Positions 48,518 to 59,310 of a DNA stretch of 64,000 nt are shown here, in pieces (position 1 is the first letter of the stretch; every line of letters begins with the position of its first letter). The translations under genes and the position numbers were made by a program. Source of the DNA: Alviniconcha marisindica (taxonomy: Eukaryota > Mollusca > Gastropoda > Provannidae). Under the pieces are notes generated by a model that was not told the DNA's origin, did not search any database, and saw only the letters and a program-made list of their open reading frames with translations. The stretch lies in the NCBI GenBank assembly GCA_018857735.1, contig JABMCL010000882.1:862001-926000 (forward strand), in the 5' to 3' direction.

Positions 48518-49010
48518 AAACATGGTGCTTAACGTCCACCGAAACCATAAGGCTTATTAGGTATGGGGGGAAGGGGGTGTGGAGGTGATGATGATGAAGT
48601 GATGCTTAATGTCCTCAGATGTCGGCTGACATATTAGGGACAAGTTGAGACCAATGCCGAAGCATGGTTCAATAAATCTTTACGTCCACGGAAACCAGAA
48701 GGCTCGTTAGGACGGACAGTCCAGGACGTCCACCTCGACTCTCACACAGCTCCTGAACCATGAATATGGAAGTGGAGGAAGAGGGAGATTATATACCTAT
48801 CGCTACACTGTCACCACCACAGTGACTCCTGCATTAAGATGGGCAGCAGTGAGAGCCACTGTAATGTTTCATTAATTGTGAGGGACAAAGTCACAAGACA
48901 GTATCCACGGACCACAACTTTTGAAGAGAAAGGAGAAAGGAGAGCCGAAGCGGATTCGAACCTAAGGCCTTCCCGCAAGGCCAAACTGGCTCACTGCATG
49001 CTACCCGACA
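48518..49010 (-). mobile_element. tRNA-derived SINE family 1, split by an insertion
   Basis: The minus-strand SINE tail is at 48518-48585 (catggtgcttaacgtccacc, taaggcttattaggtatggg). The body and tRNA head are at 48775-49010, with the B-box complement gattcgaacc at 48953-48962. The polypurine segment between is interrupted by about 185 bp of another repeat. Confidence 0.82.
48587..48772 (-). mobile_element. Dispersed repeat family 3 inserted within a SINE
   Basis: Contains tgatgcttaatgtcctcaga, tgttcaa-type sequence, ctttacgtccacggaaacca and acgtccacctcgactctcac. The same segments occur in reverse order and orientation at 58930-59095 and partly at 47455-47540 and 52860-52920. Confidence 0.75.
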
Positions 49011-49249
49011 AAGGGGCCCCGTTTAAGTGTGCCTCACCCTCCCTTTAACTTGGCAGACTCTTTCGCATCACTCTCTTTAGCATCATTGGGCTAATGAACG
49101 AAAGAGTCGTTATCGATACCGAAGCGACAGCCCTACCTTTAAGTTTCGTGTCCAAAGGAATTTTAAACGCCGTGTTTCATCTCCATAGGTTTTGCGGGTC
49201 AGGCGTCAAATCGTAATAACAATAATAATAATGATCATAATAATAATAA

Positions 49250-49330
49250 TAATACATCAATTTTCTATAGCGCTATTCCCCGCTGAACGAGCTCAACGCG
49301 CTTGTTTGCATACATGTGCATACAACAGTT
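49250..49330 (+). mobile_element. Dispersed repeat family 2, partial copy e
   Basis: The sequence ttctatagcgctattccccg, then ctgaacgagctcaacgcgct, matches the start of copy c. The downstream part is not recognisable. Confidence 0.6.
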
Positions 49331-49422
49331 AAATTTACTAACATTCATGAGCAATCGCAGAGCTTAACGATACATACTACTTAATAATACATTGCAATAA
49401 TACAAAACAGTTGCTTATAAAA

Positions 49423-49497
49423 CAGCGGCATCGACACAGGCATATCGCATCGACACTATGACAGTGTCGATGCGATATGCCTGTGTCGATGCCGCTG
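49423..49497. repeat. Perfect 35-bp inverted repeat with 5-base loop
   Basis: Left arm 49423-49457 begins cagcggcatcgacacaggca and the right arm 49463-49497 is its exact reverse complement, ending tgtgtcgatgccgctg. The loop is atgac. It sits directly before the 3' end of the SINE at 49498. Confidence 0.96.
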
Positions 49498-49692
49498 AGA
49501 ATGACTCCTGCATTGAGAATGACTCCTGCATTAAGGTGGGCAGCGATGAGAGCCATTTTAATGTTTCATTAACTGCGAGGGAGACAAGACAGTGTCCACA
49601 GACCACAACCTCTGAAGAGAAAAGAGAGCCGAAGCGGATTCGAACCGAGGTCCCTCTGCTTACCAGCATTACCGCTAGGCCAAACCGGCTCA
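49498..49692 (-). mobile_element. tRNA-derived SINE family 1, near-full tRNA head and body
   Basis: On the minus strand the A-box TGGCCTAGCGG (49672-49682) and B-box GGTTCGAATC (49637-49646) are both intact. The body shows ttaatgtttcattaactgcg and gagagccattttaatg. The 3' end has a duplicated gaatgactcctgcatt. A TG microsatellite (49698-49751) adjoins the 5' end. Confidence 0.88.
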
Positions 49693-49695
49693 TCT

Positions 49696-49754
<59 letters not shown>

Positions 49755-49757
<3 letters not shown>

Positions 49758-50200
49758 TGTTGTTGTTGTTGTTGTTGTTTTTAATGTGCGAGATGATACT
49801 GTAATTTCCCGTAATGGGATGAATAAAGTATTCTGTAGTACCTCCCGTGTGTTAGTTCGGCCATTGTGCGGTTATTCAAGTTTCGTCGTCTTTCGGCGCT
49901 GCCCCTTCTCAGATTTGTTAACGGTCCGGTGACGTTGGTACTTAGCTATGACGGTGTTGGGAAGGAAAAATATGTGGCGTGCTCACACACGTCAGCGGCG
50001 AACGACCCGAAGGCGACGGGGAAAAAATCGATCGAGTTATTCCATTCAAGAGAACTGGCTCGGCTGTCCGACTTACCTCCCCGTCAGAGACACAGCCGTA
50101 ACTTATGCTTGCCTGGCTCTTGACTGCTTACTGCGATACCGGCACCCGAAGCGAGGTCGGTGAGGTACACGAGACATGAGTTCCTTTTTTCTTTTTTTTT
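49755..50200. other. CpG-rich unique stretch
   Basis: From about 49850 to 50165 CpG is frequent, with several short GC-rich motifs. This could be an exon or promoter, but no open frame shows a domain and no convincing splice pair was found. Confidence 0.3.
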
Positions 50201-50415
50201 AAACTCAGTGGTTCATTTTGCAAACCGGCGTCATACAGACTCAAGGTCTCGAAACCCGACAATCCAGTTTTTTAAAAAGTTTTTTTTATTGGGGTGGGGG
50301 GTGGGGGTTGATGATTTTTGATATTGGAATGATCGTAATGAAAGTGGTATACTAGAACAACTAAAACAACAACAACGAGAATCGAAAAACAAGCGAGCTC
50401 CCCCACTGTGTTTGT

Positions 50416-50489
50416 CGGTATGTGTGTGTGTGTGTGTGTGCGTGTGTGTGTGTGTGTGAAGGGGTGAGGGACCCCTACACACACACACA

Positions 50490-50536
<47 letters not shown>

Positions 50537-50540
50537 GACA
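50416..50540. repeat. (TG)n and (CA)n in inverted arrangement
   Basis: A TG run at 50420-50458 is followed by a short unique loop and a CA run at 50477-50536, so the transcribed strand could fold on itself. Confidence 0.9.
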
Positions 50541-51048
<508 letters not shown>

Positions 51049-51335
51049 AACCTTGGTAGACACGTGTTTATCCACACAGTCCGATTTGATCGCCGCATTG
51101 AATTTCGCCGTGGTTAGACGGCAATCTGGCCGGGATCGCCTCGCGGGAGGTGGCGTGACGCAAGGACAGAGCGAGCGGAGAGCGTGTCTGAAGTGTCAAC
51201 AGGGCGAACTGCAGAAAAGGGGCGAGGAATTCGGCTGTGGCTTTAATCCTTTGTTGGCGCCTAGTCAGGCGAGCCCATAACTCGGCTTATTGGCCGCGCT
51301 CTTTCGGCGGTTAGGAATGTCGGTTAGGTTGGTAG
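51049..51335. other. CpG-rich unique stretch
   Basis: A GC-rich segment between microsatellites, with many CpG dinucleotides and no recognisable motif of a protein domain. It may be regulatory. Confidence 0.3.
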
Positions 51336-51338
51336 GGC

Positions 51339-51340
<2 letters not shown>

Positions 51341-51379
<39 letters not shown>

Positions 51380-51390
51380 TGTGTGTGTGT

Positions 51391-51429
<39 letters not shown>

Positions 51430-51442
51430 TATGTATGTGTGT

Positions 51443-51514
<72 letters not shown>

Positions 51515-51518
51515 GTGT

Positions 51519-51556
<38 letters not shown>
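51341..51556. repeat. Long TG microsatellite (~215 bp)
   Basis: Almost uninterrupted TG with occasional TATG and TCTG variants. Translations in several frames on both strands are artefacts. Confidence 0.97.
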
Positions 51557-51560
<4 letters not shown>

Positions 51561-51860
51561 CGGCCGTGAGGAACGACGACGTAGAAACTCGATAATTATG
51601 GTCTGAAAGTCAGTCGGGTGACGTAGTGAGCCGCTAAGGCGTTTTAGGCTGGTAAGCGGAAGGGCCTCGGCTCGATACCGCTTCGGCTCTCCTTTCTCTT
51701 CAAAAAAAGGCTGTGGTTTGTGACTTTGTCCATCACTTCCTACTGAAACATTAAAATGGCTCTCATCGCTGCCCATCTTAATGCAGGAGTCATTCCGGTG
51801 GTGACAGTGTGGCGATAGGTAGATAATCTCCCTCTTCCCCCACCTCCATACCCCCTTCCC
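51556..51860 (+). mobile_element. tRNA-derived SINE family 1 with duplicated 5' flank, copy 1
   Basis: The SINE starts about 51626 with a decayed head (gagccgctaaggcg, then ctcgataccgcttcggctct) and a good body (aacattaaaatggctctcat, cgctgcccatcttaatgcag). The 70-bp flank before it (cggccgtgaggaacgacgac, gaaactcgataattatggtc) recurs before the next copy at 52015. Confidence 0.85.
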
Positions 51861-51917
51861 TAATAAGCTTACCTCCATACCCCCCCCCCCCCCCCCCCCC
51901 CCACACACACTTACGTG

Positions 51918-51997
51918 TGGAGATTATCTACCTATCACCACACTGTCACCACCAGAATGACTCCTGCATTAAGATGGGCAGCGATGAGAGCCACTTA
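51918..51997 (-). mobile_element. SINE family 1 body fragment, inverted
   Basis: The sequence agattatctacctatcacca, then cactgtcaccaccagaatga and ctcctgcattaagatgggca, is the reverse complement of the body of the copies on either side. It follows a C homopolymer of about 22 bases (51881-51902). Confidence 0.85.
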
Positions 51998-52014
51998 CGT
52001 GTGTGTGTGTGTGT

Positions 52015-52400
52015 AGATTGGCCGTGAGGAACGGCGACGTAGAAACTCGATAATCATGGTCTGAAAGTCAGTCGGGTCACGTAGTGAGCCGGTAAGGCGT
52101 TTTAGGCTGGTAAGCAGAAGGGCCTTGGCTCGATTCCTCTTCGGCTCTCTTTTCTCTTCAAAAATGTTGTGGTTTGTGGGCGCTGTCTTGTGACTTCGTC
52201 CCTCACAATTAATGAAACATTAAAATGGCTCTCATCGCTGCCCATCTTAATGCAGGAGTCATTTTGGTGGTGACAGTGTAGCCACAGGTATGTAATCTCC
52301 CTCTTCTGCCTCCGTACCCCCACCCCCCCTCCCCCCTCTTCTCCCCGTCCCAAATAAGCCTTGTGGTTTCTGTTGACGTTAATCACCATGTTTACTAGGC
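52015..52400 (+). mobile_element. tRNA-derived SINE family 1 with duplicated flank, copy 2
   Basis: The flank at 52015-52084 matches 51556-51625 with few changes. The SINE runs from about 52085 to 52395 with gctcgattcctcttcggctc in the B-box region, the conserved body, a pyrimidine tract and the tail taagccttgtggtttctgtt. Confidence 0.87.
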
Positions 52401-53070
52401 GGGTCACGTCAGAGAGTGTGTTGGGTTGGCTGAGACTGAAAAGGGTTCAGGGGCTGTCCCAAACTACAAACGTCGGTTTACGACATCCTCCTTCCGTGGG
52501 TTTATGTAGCGCTGATTAAAAATCAAAGTTACCTGGACTTGGGTGCTTGACCTCTAACGCCCAGCAAACCGTGATGGTCAAAGCGATCAGATCACACAAG
52601 CCAAATTATAATTCGTGACTGAAAGCACTTTTGTGTTTGAAAATACAGTCAATGTGCTGTGTACAATCGTTACCAAAGGCAACCGAAACACATTTGTTTT
52701 CATCAGATCATAATTAAAGTCGAATTTATAGCTCAAGACACATGAAGCTTTATGTTTGAAAATACGGGCGATATACCTGTAGATATATATACTCATTACG
52801 AAACAACCAAAACACAGTTCGTCAAATCATAAGTTCTTCTTCAAAAAGCTGCTTAACAAACACCATGGACGGGAAGCCCCGGACGGCCACCTCAACTTTC
52901 ACACAGCACCCGAGCTCTAAAATCACAACTTACAGTCCGACTTCTTTTATGGCGATTGAAACTAATTTGTTGTCGGTAATTTCCTGACCGTCACTTTATG
53001 TTGGAAGAAGAGAGGCAAAACGAAGCTGAGTGAACTGGAACGGCAGAAATTTTATAAGGCAACGTTTCTG
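52400..53070. other. Unique sequence with a ~113-bp tandem duplication
   Basis: Two diverged units (about 52598-52711 and 52712-52826) share tgtttgaaaatac, ttaccaaag or ttacgaaac, aaccgaaacaca or aaccaaaacaca, and catcagatcataa or cgtcaaatcataa. A family 3 fragment is at 52860-52920. No exon is recognised. Confidence 0.6.
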
Positions 53071-54207
53071 TCAAAATGCAAAACACTCAAAGCGATATTC
53101 TGTCCGAATAATAATAAGAGAGAGAGAGAGGGGGGGGGGGGGGGCACGTTAGAAAGATGATTATAACGATAATGATAATGACTCTATCGCGAGTAACGAA
53201 TGGCGTTGCCAAACCATGTCCGGGAAATGCCTCAAATGCCTCCGACGCTCAGGAATTTATTCGACAGACGAGAAAAACGTTTTCAGTTCTCCTCCCGTCT
53301 ACATGTCTTTAAGAGTGTTCCCCCTTTGATGCAGCGGAACACCTGTGCCATTCACCTTTCTTCGCCATCGGAGCAAAACGAATTCCCCACCCCCCTCCAC
53401 CTCCCCTCCATTCACCCCCTCTCTCCCCACCCGCGATATAAAACGCTTCTCGCCAAATTCCACTGTAAAGAAAAAGAGAGAAAAAAAGAAAGAAAGAAAA
53501 AAGTAAAGAAAGAAAGAAAAAGAAAAAAAGAAGAAAAAAAGAAGAAGAAGAAAGGTATTCTGACATTCAAAGGGCTTCGTGTTGATCGGAATCCAGGACG
53601 AGTTCTCTTTTCTTGGTATTGTACCCTTTTTTTCCTTCATTTGTTTGTTTGTTTGTTTTTTAATCAAAAGGAAAGAAAGAAAGAAAAGCATACTGACATA
53701 TTCAAAGGGCTTCGTGTTGATCGGAATCCAGAACGAGTTCTCTTTTCTTGGTATTGAAACTTGGTTTTTATAATCATAGGTTATACGGTATACCGACGAA
53801 CAAAAAGACTTAATTAATGGAGATTAAGAAGACTGAATGGGTGGACGGTGAAAGGGCTAAATGTTGATCGGAATCCAGAACGAGTTCTCTTTTCTTGGCA
53901 TTGAAACTAGGTTTTTATAATCATAGGTTATACGGCATAACGACGAACAGAAAGACTTAATGGCGATCAAGAAGACTGAATGGGTGGACGGTGAAAGGGC
54001 TAAATGTTGATCGGAATCCAGAACGAGTTCTCTTTTCTTGGCATTGAAACTAGGTTTTTATAATCATAGGTTATACGGTATACCGACGAACAGAAGGACT
54101 TAATGGCGATCAAGAAGACGGAATGAGTGGAGGATGAAAGTCTTCGTGTTTGAGCTCGAAAATGTCGTAGGGCATTAAAAGTCAGCTGCCAGGGGGGGGC
54201 GTTGCTT

Positions 54208-54540
54208 GTGGGCCGGTTTGGCCTAGCGGTAAGGCGTTAGGCTGGTAAGCGGAGGGACTTCGGTTCGAATCTGCTTCGGCTGACCTTTCTCTTCAAAAGT
54301 TGTGGTCTGTAGACACTGTCTTGTGACTTTGTCCGTCACAGTTATGAAACATTAAAATGGCTCTCATCGCTGCCCACCTTAATGCAGAAGTCATTCTGGT
54401 GGTGACAGTATAGCCGTAGGTATATAATCACCCTCTTCCCTCCCCCCTCCCCCCCTCCATACTCCCCCCCCCCCCTCGCCCCTTCTCCCCATCTCTAATA
54501 AGCCTTATGGTTTCTGTGGACGTTAAGCACCATGTTTACT
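54208..54540 (+). mobile_element. tRNA-derived SINE family 1, most complete copy
   Basis: The A-box TGGCCTAGCGG (54219-54229) and B-box GGTTCGAATC (54262-54271) are both perfect Pol III elements 32 bases apart. The tRNA-like head is followed by a conserved body (aacattaaaatggctctcat, cgctgccca), a C-rich tract, and the tail taagccttatggtttctgtg ending near accatgttta. A tRNA gene was considered, but the 3' acceptor arm pairs only partly and the body is repeated elsewhere. Confidence 0.9.
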
Positions 54541-54809
54541 AACTTGGGCGTTGCTTAATATGCAAATTACAACCCCCCCCCCTTTTTTGTTTTGTTATTA
54601 AAAATAAATAAATAATGCTTTTACAGTTTACTGTTAACGACGTACGTTCGTTTCTTTCTGGGATTGTTCAATGAGAAATTTCAAAAGTTAGTTCAGGTGA
54701 ATGAATGGGTCAGCCAAGACAGCCAGAGAAAACCACCTGCGTCTAACCTGTAAATCGGCATTACGTACTGGAGGAGAATATTTACCTCCGTTCCACATGC
54801 CGAAAATTG

Positions 54810-54814
<5 letters not shown>

Positions 54815-54846
<32 letters not shown>
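54815..54846. repeat. C homopolymer of about 35 bases
   Basis: An uninterrupted C run from about 54811 to 54846. The length is probably unreliable in the assembly, and the strand carrying G could form a quadruplex. Confidence 0.9.
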
Positions 54847-54849
<3 letters not shown>

Positions 54850-54987
54850 CCCCTATTCTGCATGCCTCGCTTCTCCGACATTTTGTGACCTGTTCGCTAG
54901 GCGAGAACACTCGGGCTCTGAGTCTAACCAACTGAGGTATTTTGATGTTGCTGAAGGAGTAACCAAGGAAAGAGAGTTCCTCTTGGA

Positions 54988-55038
<51 letters not shown>

Positions 55039-55138
55039 CACGCCCGTGCGTGCGCACGCAACTGTTGCGTATCTGTGCGTCCGTGTATAGGCAACTTTGT
55101 GTGTGGGTGTGGGTGCGTGCGTGCGTGCGTGCGTGTGC

Positions 55139-55200
<62 letters not shown>
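54988..55200. repeat. TG microsatellites
   Basis: TG runs at 54988-55035 and 55145-55198 with gtgcgtgcgtgcgtgc linkers. Confidence 0.95.
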
Positions 55201-55395
55201 AGGGAGACCTTGTTTGATTTTCGTATATTTCTCTCCCTCTTGGAATGTGGACGCTCCCCCCCCATCTCCCACCCGTAACAGTTAACATTGTAATGCAGCC
55301 TTGATGATCGTACTGGTGTCAATGTGTTTTGAAACGGCCCAAGTCAAGGCGAAAAGCCACTAACCAGGCCCTTTTGGTCACGTCTTTTGCCTTCC

Positions 55396-56402
55396 AAATG
55401 CAAAACACTCAAAGCGATATTCTGTCCGAATAATAAGAGAGAGAGAGGTGGGGGGGGGGGGTTAGAAAGATGATGTTAACGATAATGATAATGACTCTAT
55501 CGCGAGTAACGAATGGCGTTGCCAAACCATGTCCGGGAAATGCCTCAAATGCCTCCGACGCTCAGGAATTTATTTGACAGACGAGAAAAACGTTTTCAGT
55601 TCTCCTCTCGTCTACATGTCTTTAAGAGTGTTTCCCCTTTGATGCAGCGGAACACCTGTGCCATTTACTTTTCTTCGCCATCAGAGCAAAACGAATTCCC
55701 CCCCCCCACCTCTCCTCCATTCACCCCCTCTCTCCCCACCCGCGATATAAAACGCCTCTCGCCAAATTCCACTGTAAAGAGAGAGAGAGAGAGAAAAAAA
55801 GAAAAAGAAAAAAAAGAAGAAGACATTCAAAGGGCTTCGTGTTGATCGGAATCCAGGACGAGTTCTCTTTTTTGGTATTGTACCCTTTTTTTCTTCATTT
55901 GTTTGTTTGTTTGTTTTTTAATCAAAAGGAAAGAAAGAAAGAAAAGCATACTGACATATTCAAAGGGCTTGGTGGGGGGGTGAGGGGTGGGGGGCGTTGC
56001 TTGTGGGCCGGTTTGGCCTAGCGGTAAGGCGTTAGGCTGGTAAGCGGAGGGACTTCGGTTCGAATCTGCTTCGGCTGACCTTTCTCTTCAAAAGTTGTGG
56101 TCTGTAGACTTGTGACTTTGTCCGTCACAGTTATGAAACATTAAAATGGCTCTCATCGCTGCCCACCTTAATGCAGAAGTCATTCTGGTGGTGACAGTTA
56201 GCCGTAGGTATATAATCTCCCTCCCCACCCCCCCCCCCCATCCCCCCCCCCCCCCCCACCCCCCAATCTCCCGCCCGTGACAATTAACATTGTAATGCAG
56301 CCTTGATGATCTTGCTGGTGTCAGTGTGTTTTGAAACGGCCCAAGTCAAGGCGAAAAGCCACTAACCAGGCCCTTTTGGTCACGTCTTTTACCTTCCAAG
56401 AT
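55396..56402. repeat. Segmental duplication, copy B (shorter)
   Basis: Matches copy A over 55396-55975, the SINE and 56264-56402, but lacks the repeated part of the 53557-54110 block and everything corresponding to 54545-55255. Identity looks high by eye, so the event is recent. Confidence 0.9.
56005..56225 (+). mobile_element. tRNA-derived SINE family 1, copy in duplication B
   Basis: The A-box (56014-56024) and B-box (56057-56066) are intact. The sequence is almost identical to the copy at 54208 but lacks the 3' tail. It belongs to duplication B rather than to an independent insertion. Confidence 0.88.
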
Positions 56403-56925
56403 GGCCGCTTTACTGTGGTCCATGAACAAAACAAAACAAAAAACAAAAACAAAATAGAAAGAAAAGAAGAAAAAAAAGCTGGAAAGAAAAAAAAGTAGAG
56501 GGGGGAAGAAGAAGAAAAAAAGTAAAAAGAAAAAAATCGCCATGTAGTGACGTAACAGACTTGGTGGACCGGGGGGGGGGGGAATTATGGATGATGATGG
56601 TGGTGGTTGGTAGCCTAATTACAGCCCCTTGCGAGTTTCTGTTTCTATGCAATGTTGGCGGTTAAAGAACTTCAAAAATGTAGATAGCGATCGCCTTGCT
56701 CTTCTGATGTGGCGCGTCGTTTCCGACATTCTCTCGCTGCTCAAACATATGCATGGACAAGTGTATGGATTTCGAAGCATGGTAATGTTGTTTGTGACAA
56801 TGCGGGCATAACTTCAGTTCTCTGCACGGTGCGTGCGTCTGCATTCAATTGAGGGGATACCGGAGCACGATGTTTTCGTAGATTTTGACAGGGCCATTGC
56901 GAGCATGATGTGTACAATGTGAATT
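56403..56925. other. Purine-rich and unique sequence
   Basis: An A/G-rich stretch at 56430-56540, a G run at 56571-56582 and unique DNA. No exon is recognised. Confidence 0.45.
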
Positions 56926-56929
56926 ATTT

Positions 56930-57604
<675 letters not shown>

Positions 57605-57639
57605 AAGAAGTACAAGCAGAACAAAAACTAACCAACACC

Positions 57640-58177
57640 GAATCAAGGAAATTGGTTTTTACAAATCTAGACGCCATCCCGTACTTTACGGTCTACCGCA
57701 GACACTTAAACTGAAGATCCCTCTGTTAAAGAAAAAGTTACTCAGGCCAGAGATCCTTCTCTTATCAGGGTCCCGTAACCTGGAATAACTTGCCGTTTTT
57801 CATCCGCCACACACAAACATACTCCTCATTTAAGTCACAGTTGAAAACCCACTTGTTCTCCCAAACCTTCCAGTAGAACCCATTTTTTGCTTTGTTTTTG
57901 TTTTTGTTGATGCTCTTTGTATTTGATTCGCAATCATGAGATGTGTCCATGGTCCATGTATTGCTGCACTGCATGTCTGGGTTGCACTGATTGTTCCGGG
58001 ATGTGTGCATGTTGGCCTGCGCTTTGCTGTTGGCGTTGGATCGTCTGGTGTACGCATGTTTCATGTATTGATTCTGATGTCCATTCTTGTTTTGAATTGT
58101 GAAGTGCTTTGAGCCAGTCTGGTTGGATTAGGCGCTATATAAGAGTTACGTATTATTATTATTATTATTATTATTAA
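57640..58177 (+). mobile_element. 5'-truncated LINE 3' end with (ATT)n tail
   Basis: From about 57766 one frame reads QGPVTWNNLPFFIRHTQTYS, then SFKSQLKTHLFSQTFQ and a stop at 57873-57875. The pattern W-N-x-L-P...IR...SFK..LKTHLF is the familiar C-terminus of non-LTR retrotransposon reverse transcriptases (CR1/L2/RTE-like ORF2). The preceding part is in another frame and decayed. The 3' end has aattgtgaagtgctttgagc, ggcgctatataagagttacg and an ATT tail at 58151-58177. Confidence 0.75.
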
Positions 58178-58189
58178 CGAGGAAGTTAA

Positions 58190-58925
58190 TTTTCAACACA
58201 GAATAAGTAGCTTGGTGTGTTACGCCCAGTCAACCAGTACGGCTATATCAGGGCGGAATTTTGACACCGAACGAACAAAGAACACCAACGACGAACAAAA
58301 ACAACACGCGACACGCATGCAGTAATCGTTGTTCGTGGGAGAGTTAGATATGACCATGGACCTATACAAACGCCCATGGGTATGACCGCAACGTACCCGT
58401 TGCCACCGGCTTGGGCCTTCGACGACAGGCCTTTGTGAACCCGATACCCCAGCGGAGAAGCCGATATGCACTCTAAAAATGCCAAATCGGCCGAGATCTA
58501 GGCGAAACGGGTTACGACAACCACACCTGCCAACACCTGGAATGTCGACCATTCAGTGGGGGGACCCCAACTGACTGATAGCGCCGCAATGGGGGGGCAG
58601 GTTGTTACAGCAGACTAGCTTGTAAACACCTCCCCCCCCACCCCTCTTCACTACCCGCCCCCCCCCCCCTCCCCCTTACGCCCCCCAAGTCAGATGAAAG
58701 ACAAATACCAAATAACGGGGATGCCAAGGGAAGCGAAGGCGCGTAAGTTTGGCGAAAACTATCCGGGATTGGGTTTGACAGATGAGAGACCGATGGTATC
58801 GGTTGTCCGGCTGAGCTAACCTGTCGGGGGGGTGGCGGGGGGGGGGGGGGGGGTTGCTGTTCATAGCACAGATTGGCCAGGAATTCGCTTTATACACCGT
58901 GCGCTGTGGAGGAATTTCTCGCATA
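58190..58925. other. Unique sequence
   Basis: CpG-containing unique DNA with C and G homopolymers at 58660-58670 and 58831-58852. No exon or known element is recognised. Confidence 0.4.
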
Positions 58926-58929
58926 GTTC

Positions 58930-59097
58930 AGGAGCTGTGCGAGAGTCGAGGTGTCCGTCCTGAGCTGTCCGTCCTAACGAGCCTTCTGGTTTCCGTGGAC
59001 GTAAAGAATTATTGAACCTTGCTTCGGCATTGGTCACAACTTGTCCCTAATATGTCAACTGACATCTGAGGACATTAAGCAACACTTCATCATCATC
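58930..59097 (+). mobile_element. Dispersed repeat family 3, copy
   Basis: Contains gagagtcgaggtgtccgtcc, ccttctggtttccgtggacg, ccttgcttcggcattggtca and tgacatctgaggacattaag, the reverse-complement equivalents of 48590-48770 in the opposite order. It shares the tttccgtggacgt motif with the SINE family 1 tail, so the two may share a 3' end. Confidence 0.75.
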
Positions 59098-59310
59098 AGG
59101 AATTTCTTCCGTTGGCGGGTCAGGTGGACAGACCGATATCCGCGTCGGCGGGGTCCATTTTCGCGCGGCAGTGGCAGAGTAGTGCCTCATGAAGGGATTA
59201 CGGCGCGTAGGACAGTAGCCCCAGCAAGCCGGCGACGATCCCGCGGGTCTTCTCACGGTCCGTGTTGAGCCGGAATCGAGCGGTGGGGGTCCTCGGGAGT
59301 CGATGGGTGC
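59098..59310. other. CpG-rich unique sequence before array B
   Basis: GC-rich stretch including cgcgcggcagtggcagagta. No domain is seen. Confidence 0.35.

Larger units (their letters stand above)
53074..55395. repeat. Segmental duplication, copy A
   Basis: Starts aaatgcaaaacactcaaagc and carries the tract atggcgttgccaaaccatgt, the A/G-rich stretch, a 140-150-bp tandem repeat with gttgatcggaatccagaacg (53557-54110), a full SINE and a 3' part with aacggcccaagtcaaggcga. The same order reappears at 55396-56402. Confidence 0.9.

Noticed and set aside
53200..53757. 185-codon frame with a Lys-rich segment
   Set aside because: It crosses an A/G-rich low-complexity tract; the duplicated copy at 55513 is disrupted by frame changes and ends differently, so there is no sign of purifying selection.
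54208..54285. Genuine tRNA gene
   Set aside because: A- and B-boxes are good, but the acceptor stem pairs only partly and the same head-body unit is dispersed in several copies, so it is a SINE.
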